From DATAXP01 sp036272935 (GTDB lineage: Bacteria > Planctomycetota > Planctomycetia > Pirellulales > PNKZ01), in contig DATAXP010000024.1 of NCBI GenBank assembly GCA_036272935.1, forward strand, positions 1 to 41,633: a DNA stretch of 41,633 bases. Reading direction: 5' to 3'. The notes under the pieces are model-generated. The model made no database searches and was not told where the DNA came from. It saw nothing but the letters and a program-made list of their open reading frames with translations. Position numbers and translations under genes: made by a program. Shown in pieces: positions 26,464 to 35,459 of the stretch (the stretch's first letter is position 1; every line of letters starts with the position of its first letter).

Positions 26464-26821
26464 GTGCGAAGCTCCTTGAATGAACGTAAACGCAAATTAG
26501 GCTGGGTGCCCTTGCGGCAAACCCGCACGAAGCAACATTCAGGCCGTAATCGACTTTTCAAGCAGCGGTCGGTAGAGGTCGCCCATTCGAAATCGAACGT
26601 TGGCTGGCTGTATTTGTTTGCGGGTTCTGCTTAGGCGGCGGGCAGTTACGTTGGCGGAGGCTCCCGGTTACACAACCGCCGAGATGACCGATCACCAATA
26701 AGGCAAATGTGTTGCGCTGTCGATGATGTCCAGCCATTTTGTTAGCGGTCCGACGTTTGCATTGCTTGCTTAGTTCGCTCGCGAGCTCCGATCTCACCAA
26801 GTTTCCGCGCTCGGCCGAAGC
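26464..26821. other. Divergent intergenic region with no recognised element
   Basis: The 358 bases separate the small membrane-protein pair (minus) from the potassium channel (plus). I saw no convincing -35/-10 pair, RNA gene, ORF with a ribosome site, or strong palindrome. Promoters for both directions must lie here but I cannot place them. Confidence 0.5.
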
Positions 26822-27868
26822 ATGAATAGTTCTTGGCGCCGCATCATCGTCGGCGCGATGTTTTTCGGGGTTACCTTTCTGGTGGCCGTCGCCGGTTACA
26901 TGCTCGCCGGCTGGAACTTGCTCGATTCGATCTACATGGTGGTGATCACCGTGTTCGGAGTCGGCTACGGCGAAACCAGGCCGCTGGACACGCCGGCGAT
27001 GAAAGTCTTCACCATGGGGGTGATCATCGCCGGTTGCTCGTCGGGAATTTACGTTGTCGGCGGTATTGTCACCATGCTCGCCGAAGGCGAGGTCAAACGA
27101 GCCCTGGGATTTCGACGCATGTCAAAAGGCATCGAGCAACTGAGTTCCCACGCCATCATCTGCGGCTACGGCCGCGTGGGGCAGATCATCGTCGCCGAGC
27201 TGACCAAGGCGAAGCACCAATTCGTCGTGGTCGACAACAGCGACAGCCGCACACAGGAAGCCCAGGCGGCCGGGCACCTCACGGTGCTCGGCAGCGCCAG
27301 CGAGGAGGCGACGCTGGTGGCGGCCGGCATCGCGCGGGCCAAGGTGCTGGCCACCGTGTTGCCCGACGACACCGCCAACGTGTTCATCACGCTCACCGCG
27401 CGTGAGCTGAACCCAACGATCGAGATCATCGCCAGGGCTGAGTCGCCGTCGACCGAAAAGAAGCTCATCCGCTCGGGTGCCAATCGTGTCGTGCTGCCGG
27501 CGCTGATCGGCGCCACGAAAATCGGCCAGCTCATCCTGCGCCCCAGCGCCGAGGACTTGTTGGCCGATGCCTCGGGCAACAAGTATCTCAACGACGAGCT
27601 GCAGCAGATCGGCCTGGAGATGACCGAGATCGAACTCCGCGGCGGCTCGCCGTTGATCGGACAGAATGTCGGCTCGATCGACATCGGCGGCGGTTTCGTG
27701 CTCATCGGCGTCAAGAAATCCGATGGTGCTTTTGTGCGTAATCCACCGACCGAGATGGTGATGAACCTAGGAGACAAGTTCATCATCCTCGGCCATCGCG
27801 ATACGCTACCGAGCCTTGTCCGTCGTGCCAAGCCGCGGCAAGTCAGCTTCCGCGGCGCGACCGGGTGA
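26822..27868 (+). CDS. Two-TM potassium channel with RCK (TrkA-N/TrkA-C) domains
   Basis: 348 residues. Helix 1 (VGAMFFGVTFLVAVAGYMLA) is followed by the pore loop VVITVFGVGYGE, whose filter carries VGYG, and then helix 2 (MGVIIAGCSSGIYVVGGIVT). A TrkA-N Rossmann domain begins with AIICGYGRVGQ (about residue 112), and a TrkA-C domain forms the end (GGSPLIGQNVGSIDIGGGFV, then PPTEMVMNLGDKFIILG). This matches MthK/Kch-type K+ channels in the cytoplasmic membrane, gated by a ligand bound to the RCK ring (NAD(H), nucleotide or Ca2+). The 24-base space before the aldehyde dehydrogenase-frame ORF shows no terminator. Confidence 0.9.
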   Translation: MNSSWRRIIVGAMFFGVTFLVAVAGYMLAGWNLLDSIYMVVITVFGVGYGETRPLDTPAMKVFTMGVIIAGCSSGIYVVGGIVTMLAEGEVKRALGFRRMSKGIEQLSSHAIICGYGRVGQIIVAELTKAKHQFVVVDNSDSRTQEAQAAGHLTVLGSASEEATLVAAGIARAKVLATVLPDDTANVFITLTARELNPTIEIIARAESPSTEKKLIRSGANRVVLPALIGATKIGQLILRPSAEDLLADASGNKYLNDELQQIGLEMTEIELRGGSPLIGQNVGSIDIGGGFVLIGVKKSDGAFVRNPPTEMVMNLGDKFIILGHRDTLPSLVRRAKPRQVSFRGATG

Positions 27869-28015
27869 AATTAAGTCCACAAAGCGGCTGGGTTGGTTTT
27901 CAAGGAGTTGTGGGTTCCAGAGTACGTCGCCTTTGACGAGGGAGTTAAGGATGGTCGGTTGCTGCGACGGCAGGCGAACGCGACAATGGGGGCGGTTCCA
28001 ACTGGAGACGCTTGC

Positions 28016-29434
28016 ATGCGCATGTTCTACGCCGGCCGGTGGCAGGATCGCGATGTCCATCTCGACGTGCGCAATCCGTTCGACGACACGGTGATCGACA
28101 CGGTCCCGAAGGGCGATGCCGACGATGCCAATCGTGCTCTGGCCGGGGCGGGCGAAGGGGCCGCCATCATGCGCCGCACCAGCGGGTATGAACGCTTCCA
28201 GATCCTGCGTCGCGCCGCCGACCAGCTTGCCGCGCGGGCCGACGAGTTTGGCCGGCTGATCAGCAGCGAAGAAGGCAAGACGCTGGCCGAGGGGCGGTTC
28301 GAGGCGAGCCGCGCGGCCGAGACTCTCGAACTCTCGGCCGAAGAAGCGAAGCGGCTCGGGGGCGAGTTGTTGCCGTTGGATGGTGCTCCCGGGGCGGCCG
28401 GTAAGTTGGGCTTCACGCTCCGCGTGCCGTGCGGAGTGGTCGCGGCGATCACGCCCTTCAACTTCCCGTTGAACCTGGTCTGCCACAAGGTCGGCCCGGC
28501 GTTGGCCGCCGGAAATGCCGTCGTGCTGAAGCCGGCCAGCGACACGCCGCTGTGCGCCTTGCGGCTGGTGGAGTTGCTGCTCGAGGCCGGGCTGCCGCCG
28601 CAGGGGATCGCATGCCTGACCGGTCCCGGTGGAACGATCGGCGACGCATTGGTACGCGATCCGCGCGTGCGCAAGATCACCTTCACTGGCAGCCGCGACG
28701 TGGGTGAACAGCTCTGCCGCACGGCCGGGCTGAAGCGGATCACCATGGAACTGGGATCGAACAGTCCGCTGATCGTGCTCCCCGATGCCGACATGGAAAA
28801 GGTCGTCGAGGCGGCGGTGGCTACCGGCTACGGCAACGCCGGCCAGGTGTGCATCTCGACGCAGCGGCTCATCGGCGTCGGCGAAGCGTACGACGCCGTG
28901 ATCGAGAGGCTGCCGCCAAAAGTCGCGGCCATCGCCTTTGGCAACCAGCTCGACGAGCGTACGCAGATGGGTCCGATGGTGCGCGAGGCCGATGCGGAGC
29001 GCGTCGGCCAGTGGATCGACGAGGCGGTCGGCGCTGGAGCGAAACTGCTCGTCGGCGGCCATCGACAGGGGGCGCTGTTCGAACCTACCTTGCTAGCCGA
29101 CGTGAAGCCGACCATGCGCGTCAGTTGCGACGAACTGTTCGGGCCCGCGGTCGCGGTGACTCGTGCCGCCAACGTCGACGAAGCGATCGCCATGGCCAAC
29201 GACTCGCGCTACGGCCTGAGTGCGGGGCTGTTCACGCGCAGTCTCGACGCGGCCATGAAGTTCGCCCGCGAGGTCGAGTCGGGCAACCTGCACATCAACT
29301 GGGGACCCGCGTGGCGGGCCGACCTAATGCCCTACGGCGGACTGAAAGAGAGCGGCTTCGGCAAGGAAGGGCCGAAGTACGCGGTCGCCGAGATGACAGA
29401 AACCAAGATGGTCGTGATTCACGGGCTAAGCTAA
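28016..29434 (+). CDS. NAD(P)+-dependent aldehyde dehydrogenase
   Basis: 472 residues from the ATG at 28016, with GGAG about 9 bases upstream. An open frame from 27893 would add an unrelated leader. The ALDH features are in order: TPFNFPLNL substrate/NAD region, KPASDTPL (Lys), FTGSRDVGE, ELGSNSPLIVL (general base Glu) and GNAGQVCISTQR (catalytic Cys). LHINWGPAWRADLMPYGGLK and ESGFGKEGP follow near the end. It oxidises an aldehyde to an acid or CoA ester in the cytoplasm; it most resembles the glyceraldehyde-3-phosphate/succinate semialdehyde type of ALDH, but the substrate is not certain. The stop overlaps the convergent membrane protein gene (29431-29434). Confidence 0.93.
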   Translation: MRMFYAGRWQDRDVHLDVRNPFDDTVIDTVPKGDADDANRALAGAGEGAAIMRRTSGYERFQILRRAADQLAARADEFGRLISSEEGKTLAEGRFEASRAAETLELSAEEAKRLGGELLPLDGAPGAAGKLGFTLRVPCGVVAAITPFNFPLNLVCHKVGPALAAGNAVVLKPASDTPLCALRLVELLLEAGLPPQGIACLTGPGGTIGDALVRDPRVRKITFTGSRDVGEQLCRTAGLKRITMELGSNSPLIVLPDADMEKVVEAAVATGYGNAGQVCISTQRLIGVGEAYDAVIERLPPKVAAIAFGNQLDERTQMGPMVREADAERVGQWIDEAVGAGAKLLVGGHRQGALFEPTLLADVKPTMRVSCDELFGPAVAVTRAANVDEAIAMANDSRYGLSAGLFTRSLDAAMKFAREVESGNLHINWGPAWRADLMPYGGLKESGFGKEGPKYAVAEMTETKMVVIHGLS

Positions 29435-30105
29435 CCGCGCACCGCCTCCTGGAACGACTGCACGACCTCTTGCGGATGCGCGGCGAGTTGCCAGCCGATC
29501 GCCGCCACGATCGCCAGGCCGATCGTCACTAGGCCAACGCCCCATCGACTCCGGCGCGGCGATACGCCGCGCAAGTGACGGGTGAGCGCTCGGTGCAAGT
29601 CCCGCCAACCATCAAGGTCTTGCCGACCGGTGGTCGCCGTGAGCGCGGTGCAGTTCAGCAGCGCATAATGCTCGATGACGAATTCGATTTGGCGGCTCGG
29701 CATCGCCACGCTATTGCCGGCGGAGCGCGATTGCGGATCAAGCTCATCGGCCACTGCGCCGAGCACGGTGCGGAACTCGGCCTGTGAACATGGCGCGTAC
29801 ACCACCAACCGCGGTCGGATCAATAACGCCGCCAGCGACCCGACCAGGCTGTACAGCGTCAGCGCCATCAGCCACAGGTACGGGCCAACTTTCAAACTGG
29901 CCGCCTCGTCGGGCAACAGCAGCTCGATCGGCCCGACGATCACCAGTCCCGCCAGGCCGACAGCCAGCGCCGCCAGGTCGCGCCCGCCGGAGATCACCGT
30001 CGGCCGGCGCGCCAGGTTCAACCGCCCAATCAGCACCAGATACAGCCCCAGCGGGGCCAGGGCGACGCACACTCGCAGCGGATCGTACGCAATGAATCCG
30101 TTCAC
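29431..30105 (-). CDS. Membrane protein of unknown function
   Basis: 224 residues starting at GTG 30105, which overlaps the upstream isomerase stop (GTGA). Several helices are visible: LRVCVALAPLGLYLVLIG, DLAALAVGLAGLVIVGPIEL, LWLMALTLYSLVGSLAALLI, and one near the C-terminus (GVGLVTIGLAIVAAIGW). Between the third and fourth lies a cytoplasmic or periplasmic domain of about 85 residues. I do not recognise the family. Coupling to the exported isomerase suggests they are made together, but the relation is unknown. Confidence 0.75.
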   Translation of the reverse strand: MNGFIAYDPLRVCVALAPLGLYLVLIGRLNLARRPTVISGGRDLAALAVGLAGLVIVGPIELLLPDEAASLKVGPYLWLMALTLYSLVGSLAALLIRPRLVVYAPCSQAEFRTVLGAVADELDPQSRSAGNSVAMPSRQIEFVIEHYALLNCTALTATTGRQDLDGWRDLHRALTRHLRGVSPRRSRWGVGLVTIGLAIVAAIGWQLAAHPQEVVQSFQEAVRG

Positions 30106-31136
30106 GCCGTTCGCCCGAGCATGCGATCCAAGGCATCGGCGGTTTGATGGATCAGCGCTTCGGGCCAGTGTTGGAAGGGGTGGAAGTACTCGAACGTCAG
30201 GTAGCCGCGGTAGCCGACGGCGTCGAGTGCTTCCATCACGGCTGGCCAGTTGGTCGTGCCGTCCAACAGCGGGCGGAACGATTCGAGCTTGAACTCGGTG
30301 CCGGCCCGCTTGTCGTATTCCTTGAAATGGACGTTCTGGATGCGGCGACCCAGCAGGCGAATCCAGTCCTCGGGAAACTGGTACTGCATGATGTTGCCGG
30401 TGTCGAAATGCACGCGGACATGCTCGCTGTGAAAGCTGTCGACGAACGCGTTCATCTCGTCTGGGCTAAGCAGGAAGCCGTTGGCGAAGATGTTTTCAAG
30501 GTTCAGCCGCACGCCCGCCTTTTCGGCCTCGGGGAGCAGCGTCCTAATCGCCTCGCGCGATCGCTGGGCACAAACGTCGTTTGGCACCGGCTCCATCTCG
30601 GGCAACCACGGGATGTATACCGAGCCTGCGATCACCAGCAGATTCTCGGTCGCCAAGGCATGAGCCGTGGCGATCATCTGCCGCGCCAGATCCATCCCCT
30701 TGGCACGCCGCTGCGGGTCGTTGGCTGTCAGCGAGTACGGCCAGTATAGGAACGAGCACAGGCCGCTGATCTCGATCCCCGCGTCGCGGGCCCGACGGCC
30801 AATGGCGCGCAGATCGCTTTCGCTGGCCGAGGGAGACAAATCGCCCTCGAGTGCGTAGTTCACCTCGACAGCGTCGAACCCAGCCTGCTTTGCCAGGCGG
30901 AAGCACTCATCGAGCGGCATCCGTTGGGGATACGGAAAGGCCCACAGGTTGATCGACTTTTTCATCTCGTATCGCTTCGCTGGCGGTGCGCGACGCGCCG
31001 TTTGCGGCTCGGCGCCCGCCGCGCTCTCGATTCCTTGCGCGGCGAGAAAGGCCGCGCCGAACCAGGCGGTGTAGGCAAGCAACTCGCGCCGGTCGAGTGC
31101 CGCAGCGCGCGGCGACGGATCATCAGAATCGTACAT
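30102..31136 (-). CDS. Exported TIM-barrel sugar phosphate isomerase/epimerase
   Basis: About 344 residues from the ATG at 31136 (GAGG 9 bases upstream). An upstream in-frame start at 31175 is less supported. LDRRELLAYTAWFGAAFLAA is a twin-arginine-type signal, so the enzyme is probably exported. The catalytic and metal residues of the family are visible: Glu in LNLENIF, Asp in HFDTGN, His in NVHFKE and Glu in LTFEYF. The substrate is unknown, probably a ketose or polyol derived from polysaccharide breakdown. Its stop overlaps the next membrane protein gene. This is the second isomerase in the window; the first (8162) is not exported. Confidence 0.85.
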   Translation of the reverse strand: MYDSDDPSPRAAALDRRELLAYTAWFGAAFLAAQGIESAAGAEPQTARRAPPAKRYEMKKSINLWAFPYPQRMPLDECFRLAKQAGFDAVEVNYALEGDLSPSASESDLRAIGRRARDAGIEISGLCSFLYWPYSLTANDPQRRAKGMDLARQMIATAHALATENLLVIAGSVYIPWLPEMEPVPNDVCAQRSREAIRTLLPEAEKAGVRLNLENIFANGFLLSPDEMNAFVDSFHSEHVRVHFDTGNIMQYQFPEDWIRLLGRRIQNVHFKEYDKRAGTEFKLESFRPLLDGTTNWPAVMEALDAVGYRGYLTFEYFHPFQHWPEALIHQTADALDRMLGRTA

Positions 31137-31218
31137 GGCGCGGCACCTCGCGCTGGGGGAAGCGTGGACGACCACTCCGGCATCATTTCACACCGGGGTC
31201 GATCGCACAATGGCGCCG

Positions 31219-33543
31219 TCAGTTGCCCGGGGCGGTACGCTTCCACGGCCAGCGAAATGCCCCCAAGCCAAACGCCTTTGCCGGAGTGACTGGCTGCGGC
31301 GACGACTCGACGACGTAGGAGTCGTCGGTCGTCTTGCGGCGAGTCGTCATCGTGTCAAGGAATCCGCGCAAGCCGCGCTTTGGCGGAGACGTGACGACCG
31401 GCGAGACCATGCGGCGCGGTTCGTCAATTTCTTCGACGGTGCTCCTCGACCATGTGGTGGTGGCGGGCATCGCCTGGCGAGGCGGGCCGGCGGCCCATGG
31501 CCTGGCGATGGCGACGTTCTCCGGCGACATGATCACCGTCGAGCGAGGCGAGACGATCGGCCCTGGCGGCAGGTCCATCGGCGGTGCCGTGATAGCCTCG
31601 TCCGGCATGATCGGCGGTAGCCGCTCGACTAGAACCTGGCTGGCTGCGATCACCGGCTGGGGCTTGCGCGGCACCGGAGGCTGCGATACCGGCAGCGACG
31701 ATGGTTCCGCTTCGGCGATGGAGGGTGGCTCCTCTGCAATCGTCGGCGGCGCGACCGGTTCTGGCTCGGCGCCGGTGGAGTCGACAACCTTTTCGCCCTG
31801 TGGATCGGCGAGGCTGGGGCCGGGACCGGGATTCGCCGGCTCGCTCGACGACGGTACTTCATCGGCAGCGGGCGGCTCAGCAGGTTCCGCGGCAATGGCG
31901 TCGCGCTGCGGCGCCGGTGCTTCGGCCGGTCGGTTAATCTCACGGTCAACATGCTCGGCCAGCTCGTGGTCACCGGCCGATCGAAGTTGATGCCGAAGCT
32001 GCGCGACCATTTTCCGCAACGGAACCTGCACCTGTGGCAACGACCAGCGGCCAACGAGCGCGGCATCGACGTCGAGCCCGCCCAATCGCATCAGCGCCGC
32101 GTTCCAAACATCGCTGCCAAGCCCCGCCACGCGATCGTTGCCACCGAGCCGGGCGACCAGCTCGCGAAATTCAAGCTGCATGCCCACATCGATGTTGTCG
32201 GACGCCAGCGTCCCTTCGCCGAGCATCGAGACGACGCCCGAACGCAGCACGTTGCTTGGGCCGCAGTAACGATCGCCGACGATTTTCGCCAGCGGCACAT
32301 CGAACGCGCGGAACTGCACGCGATGCCGCGGCTGCTGGTCAACCCCGGCCAGCTCGACAACGATCTCGGCGGAGTATTCGGGGAGCACCACTCGGCAGCG
32401 GGCCGATGCGTCCGTGGCGGGGCCGTGGCTGTGCAAACCATTGATCACCAATTTTGCCTTGGGGCCAAGGTCCCAATCGTCGGTGAACCCTTCGACGTCG
32501 ATCTGTCCAACGTCGATCCGCGGTGGCGGATGTCCTAGCTCGCTACGATCGGAGGCGGTCGCGTCGCCGGCCAGCGTGTGGCCGACGATCGGAGCGTCGA
32601 GTTCGGCAACCCATTGGCAGGCGGCCAGAACACGCCGCAGCGCCTCGAGCCGCTGGGGCACAGCGGCGGGATCAATCAGGAACGCGTTCAACTCGATGAG
32701 CTGATCCGCTTCGGCCACGTCGGGACCAATCCGCACTGGTTCGGGTAACGAGGGCGCGACCGCGGACGAGGATTGGTGGCTCGCCACTCCTTCGATACGC
32801 AACCGCTTGCAATCGATCCGGCCACGCAGCAATGCCCCGGGTTCCAGGCGGCCGCGCACCGAGCCAAGGCATACCTGTTCCTCTCCCGCAGCCGTCGCGC
32901 GGACCAGACGTAGATCGTCGATCTCCAACTCGCCGGTCCATAGCGAAAGGTTGATATTGCCGGCCGTGACCGTGGCGTCGGTGGCCGCAGCCAGTTCGCG
33001 CAGCAAGGTATCGCTCACCACCTGCGTCCCAAACCGCCGCACGCCCACCAGGGCGAGCGCCAGCAGCGCGGGAGTCGCGAGCCACCAGCCGCGACGCAAT
33101 ATCCGGCGGGGAGCGGCTACGTCCAAGGCGGCGCTAGTGCGTGCCGCGCGGGCTGCGGCGATCATGTAGCCGGCCCGGGCTGCGGGCACCGCCAGGACGA
33201 TGCCCAACACAGCACCGCCGATGATCCGGTAACTGTCCCAGCCGAGCGCCGGCACAACGCCGTCGCCGAAGATCGCCACCGCGCTCGCCAGGCCGAGGTC
33301 GTCGAGCACGAAGCTGCCAAGCAGACTGCGCAAATCGCCCGCCAGCCAGGCCAGGCCGCCACCCGTGAGGCACGCTGCCACGAAGGCGCGCGTCGACACG
33401 TTCAGCAGGGTCGCTAGCAGCACCAAGGCCACGACCGTGGCATTGGCCCCTGCGACCAAGCCGGCCGGCAGACCCAAGGCCCAGCCCCAGGCGACCGCCG
33501 CCGGATGTCGTCCGCCGCGCAGCATTTGCGTTATCAGCCGCAC
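31219..33543 (-). CDS. Large membrane protein: TIGR03546-like N-terminus fused to AsmA/TIGR03545-like region
   Basis: 774 residues starting at GTG 33543. The N-terminus (RLITQMLRGGRHPAAVAWGW, then ALGLPAGLVAGAN) and several helices up to residue 130 resemble TIGR03546/DUF2062-type membrane proteins. After helix ATPALLALALVGVRRF, residues about 180-520 look like an AsmA/TIGR03545-type periplasmic domain (GNINLSLWTGELEIDDLRLV, then LEPGALLRGRIDCKRLRIEG). Residues about 560-680 are Pro/Glu/Ala/Ser-rich and disordered. In proteobacteria the TIGR03546 and TIGR03545 parts are separate adjacent genes, so this appears to be a natural fusion. AsmA-like proteins are implicated in envelope lipid transport; a role here is only inferred. 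Confidence 0.7.
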   Translation of the reverse strand: MRLITQMLRGGRHPAAVAWGWALGLPAGLVAGANATVVALVLLATLLNVSTRAFVAACLTGGGLAWLAGDLRSLLGSFVLDDLGLASAVAIFGDGVVPALGWDSYRIIGGAVLGIVLAVPAARAGYMIAAARAARTSAALDVAAPRRILRRGWWLATPALLALALVGVRRFGTQVVSDTLLRELAAATDATVTAGNINLSLWTGELEIDDLRLVRATAAGEEQVCLGSVRGRLEPGALLRGRIDCKRLRIEGVASHQSSSAVAPSLPEPVRIGPDVAEADQLIELNAFLIDPAAVPQRLEALRRVLAACQWVAELDAPIVGHTLAGDATASDRSELGHPPPRIDVGQIDVEGFTDDWDLGPKAKLVINGLHSHGPATDASARCRVVLPEYSAEIVVELAGVDQQPRHRVQFRAFDVPLAKIVGDRYCGPSNVLRSGVVSMLGEGTLASDNIDVGMQLEFRELVARLGGNDRVAGLGSDVWNAALMRLGGLDVDAALVGRWSLPQVQVPLRKMVAQLRHQLRSAGDHELAEHVDREINRPAEAPAPQRDAIAAEPAEPPAADEVPSSSEPANPGPGPSLADPQGEKVVDSTGAEPEPVAPPTIAEEPPSIAEAEPSSLPVSQPPVPRKPQPVIAASQVLVERLPPIMPDEAITAPPMDLPPGPIVSPRSTVIMSPENVAIARPWAAGPPRQAMPATTTWSRSTVEEIDEPRRMVSPVVTSPPKRGLRGFLDTMTTRRKTTDDSYVVESSPQPVTPAKAFGLGAFRWPWKRTAPGN

Positions 33544-33656
33544 GATCGATTGCCTCTCGGAAACGGCGCCGCCAGCACCGGAGTGTGGTCAAAACAAGGC
33601 GGAATGTATCGAATGTATCGGTTCCGGCGGATAGAAAGATTGAGCGACGCGACGAC

Positions 33657-33685
33657 TTATTTCCGCCAGCGTCGGCCGATATAAT
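33657..33685 (+). promoter_or_regulatory. Likely prfB promoter
   Basis: A perfect TATAAT -10 at 33680-33685 is followed 35 bases later by the prfB ATG. The best -35 at 17-base spacing, TTATTT (33657-33662), is weak. The region is divergent from the TIGR03546-like gene. Confidence 0.5.
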
Positions 33686-33720
33686 CCAGCACCCTTTCAA
33701 ATCCTTAGGTTGCAGCCGCC

Positions 33721-34831
33721 ATGGAACGAGAAGTCGTCGATCGAGCCCAGCGAATCCGCCAGCGTCTCCTACAGCTCCGGGACTCTCTTTGACCTCGCTA
33801 GCAAAGAGCGGCGGTTGGCAGCGATCGAGCAGGAGATTTCCGGGGCCGACTTCTGGAACCACCCGCAACGAGCCCAAGAGGTGATGTCGGAGCGGAAGGC
33901 GATCAGCACCCAGGTCAAGCCGCTGGTCGAGCTGGGGCGCGGCATCGACGACCTGGATGCGATGCTTGAGATGGCCGACGAAGACCCCGGCTTCGCCGCC
34001 GAGGTGCCCGAGACGCTCGAGCGGTTGGAAAAATCGCTGGAGCAAGCCGAGCTAAGTGCCCTGCTGAGCGGGCCGCACGACTCGGCCAACGCCCTGCTGG
34101 CGATCAACGCCCGCGACGGCGGCGTCGACGCCAACGACTGGGCCGAGATGCTGTTGCGGATGTACATCATGTGGGCTGAGAAGCAGGGGTACGAGGTCGA
34201 GGTGCTCGACCGCACCGACAACGAACAGGCCGGCATCTCAAGCGCGACGATCGCCATCCGCGGCCCGATGGCCTACGGCTACCTGAAAGGCGAGACCGGC
34301 ATGCACCGGCTCGTGCGGATCAGCCCGTTCAACGCTGAAGGCAAACGGCAGACCAGCTTCGCGGCGATCGACGTTTCGCCCGAAATCAGCGACACGGTGG
34401 AGATCGAACTGCGCGACGAGGACATCCGCGAGGACGTATTCCGCGCCAGCGGCGCCGGCGGCCAGCACGTGAACAAAACCTCGAGCGCCATCCGGCTCAC
34501 GCACTTGCCCACGAACATCGTCGTGCAGTGCCAGAACGAGCGCAGCCAGCACAAGAACCGCGCCACCGCGCTGAAGATGCTGCGCGCCCGCTTGGCCCGC
34601 GTTGAGGAAGAGAAGCGCGAGGCCGAGCAAGCGGCGAAGTATCAATCGCAGGCCAAGACCGGCTTCGGCTCGCAAATACGCAACTACTTCCTGCATCCCG
34701 ACCAGCGCGTGAAGGACGCCCGCACCGGCTTCATGGTGGGCAGCTTCCAGAGCGTGCTCGACGGCAACATCCAAGGATTCTTGGATGCCTACCTGCGATG
34801 GCGCGTGGGGCAAGAGGTGGCGCCGGAGTGA
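33721..34831 (+). CDS. prfB: Peptide chain release factor 2, with programmed +1 frameshift
   Basis: The gene reads ATG at 33721 through CTT (33787-33789), where the zero frame hits TGA at 33790-33792 after 23 codons (MEREVVDRAQ...LRDSL). It then continues in the +1 frame from GAC at 33791 to the TGA at 34829-34831. The joined product is 369 residues, close to the 365 of E. coli RF2. The RF2 features are the SPF anticodon tripeptide (RISPFNAEG) and GGQ in ASGAGGQHVNKTSS. RF2 releases peptides at UGA and UAA codons, and the in-frame UGA lets RF2 level control its own synthesis. Reading only the long frame would give a wrong N-terminus. Confidence 0.95.
33787..33793 (+). promoter_or_regulatory. 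prfB recoding site (CTT TGA C)
   Basis: The shift-prone CTT codon is followed by UGA and C, the canonical RF2 autoregulatory context. The internal Shine-Dalgarno that stimulates the shift in E. coli (AGGGGG, 3 bases before CTT) is weak here; only CGGGA lies about 5 bases before the CTT. Confidence 0.9.
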
Positions 34832-34890
34832 CGCCCATTCAGCCGGCGAACTTGCCCCGCGCCAGTGGCGCCTGACTTGCCGGCACCGGT

Positions 34891-35043
34891 GGGTACTAAA
34901 TCCCGCGCGGCGCGGTGGGTCAAGCCCGGCACCAGCCGCCGACTTTGTACCCCACCATGGACCCCGGGGTAACGGGTACAAACTCACCCCGCTTTCAGCA
35001 TGTGCCGACTTAGTACCCGATCGCGATAAATGGGTACAAACGC
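34891..35043. repeat. Five copies of GGGTACWAARTC in alternating orientation
   Basis: Copies are at 34891 (plus, GGGTACTAAATC), 34941 (minus, GACTTTGTACCC), 34974 (plus, GGGTACAAACTC), 35007 (minus, GACTTAGTACCC) and 35032 (plus, GGGTACAAACGC). Orientation strictly alternates. Adjacent opposite copies form inverted repeats. Confidence 0.8.
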
Positions 35044-35065
35044 GATCTTCCGGTTGTCAATCGAA

Positions 35066-35184
35066 ACCCTCTCCCTTTGGGAGAGGGTGGCGGCGAAGCC
35101 GACGGGTGAGGGCGAGCCGGGTACCCGCTTCACCCTCATCCGGTCCACCTGCGGCGGCCCACCTTCTCCCAGAGGGAGAAGGGT
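35066..35184. repeat. MITE-like element made of paired hairpins
   Basis: It opens with a perfect hairpin, ACCCTCTCCC-TTT-GGGAGAGGGT (35066-35088). It closes with another, CCTTCTCCC-AGA-GGGAGAAGG (35162-35182). Between them lie partly complementary GGGTGAGGG and CCCTCATCCGG segments. The layout suggests a small non-autonomous repeat element with no coding potential. Confidence 0.65.
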
Positions 35185-35459
35185 TCGTACGAGCACCTGA
35201 GGATCGAATGCTGTGTTCGCAGCAAAGAAGGTTCAGGCGGGACGATGTGGTCGAGGTCCGACGTTTGCTTCGGTTAAGGTGTCACCGGACGAGAAATCGC
35301 ACGTAGATTTGGTTGTAGCGAACGTTGTATCTCGGGAATCAGAACAAATCGCTATTACAAACACTTTTGAGCCAGACCACCTCGTGCAGGCGTTCTGACG
35401 GGGGCGCCGCTGATCCCGGCCCGCTGCCGTCAACGGCCAAAACGAGGTGAAATTGGCCG

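Larger units (their letters stand above)
34832..35459. other. 628-base repeat-rich spacer between prfB and pgk
   Basis: This convergent spacer has no gene I can support. It holds an imperfect palindrome near 34843-34885, the five alternating GGGTAC words (34891-35043), and the paired hairpin element (35066-35184). The remaining 275 bases up to 35459 show no clear signal; a short open frame there (35213-35398) has no ribosome site or recognisable protein. Confidence 0.7.

Noticed and set aside
33710..34831. prfB as a single uninterrupted ORF starting at 33710
   Set aside because: Codons before 33791 in that frame do not match RF2, while the ATG frame at 33721 gives an RF2-like leader ending in CTT TGA C.
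35213..35398. Short plus-strand ORF (61 codons) between prfB and pgk
   Set aside because: No ribosome site, no recognisable protein, and it partly overlaps the end of the repeat-rich spacer.
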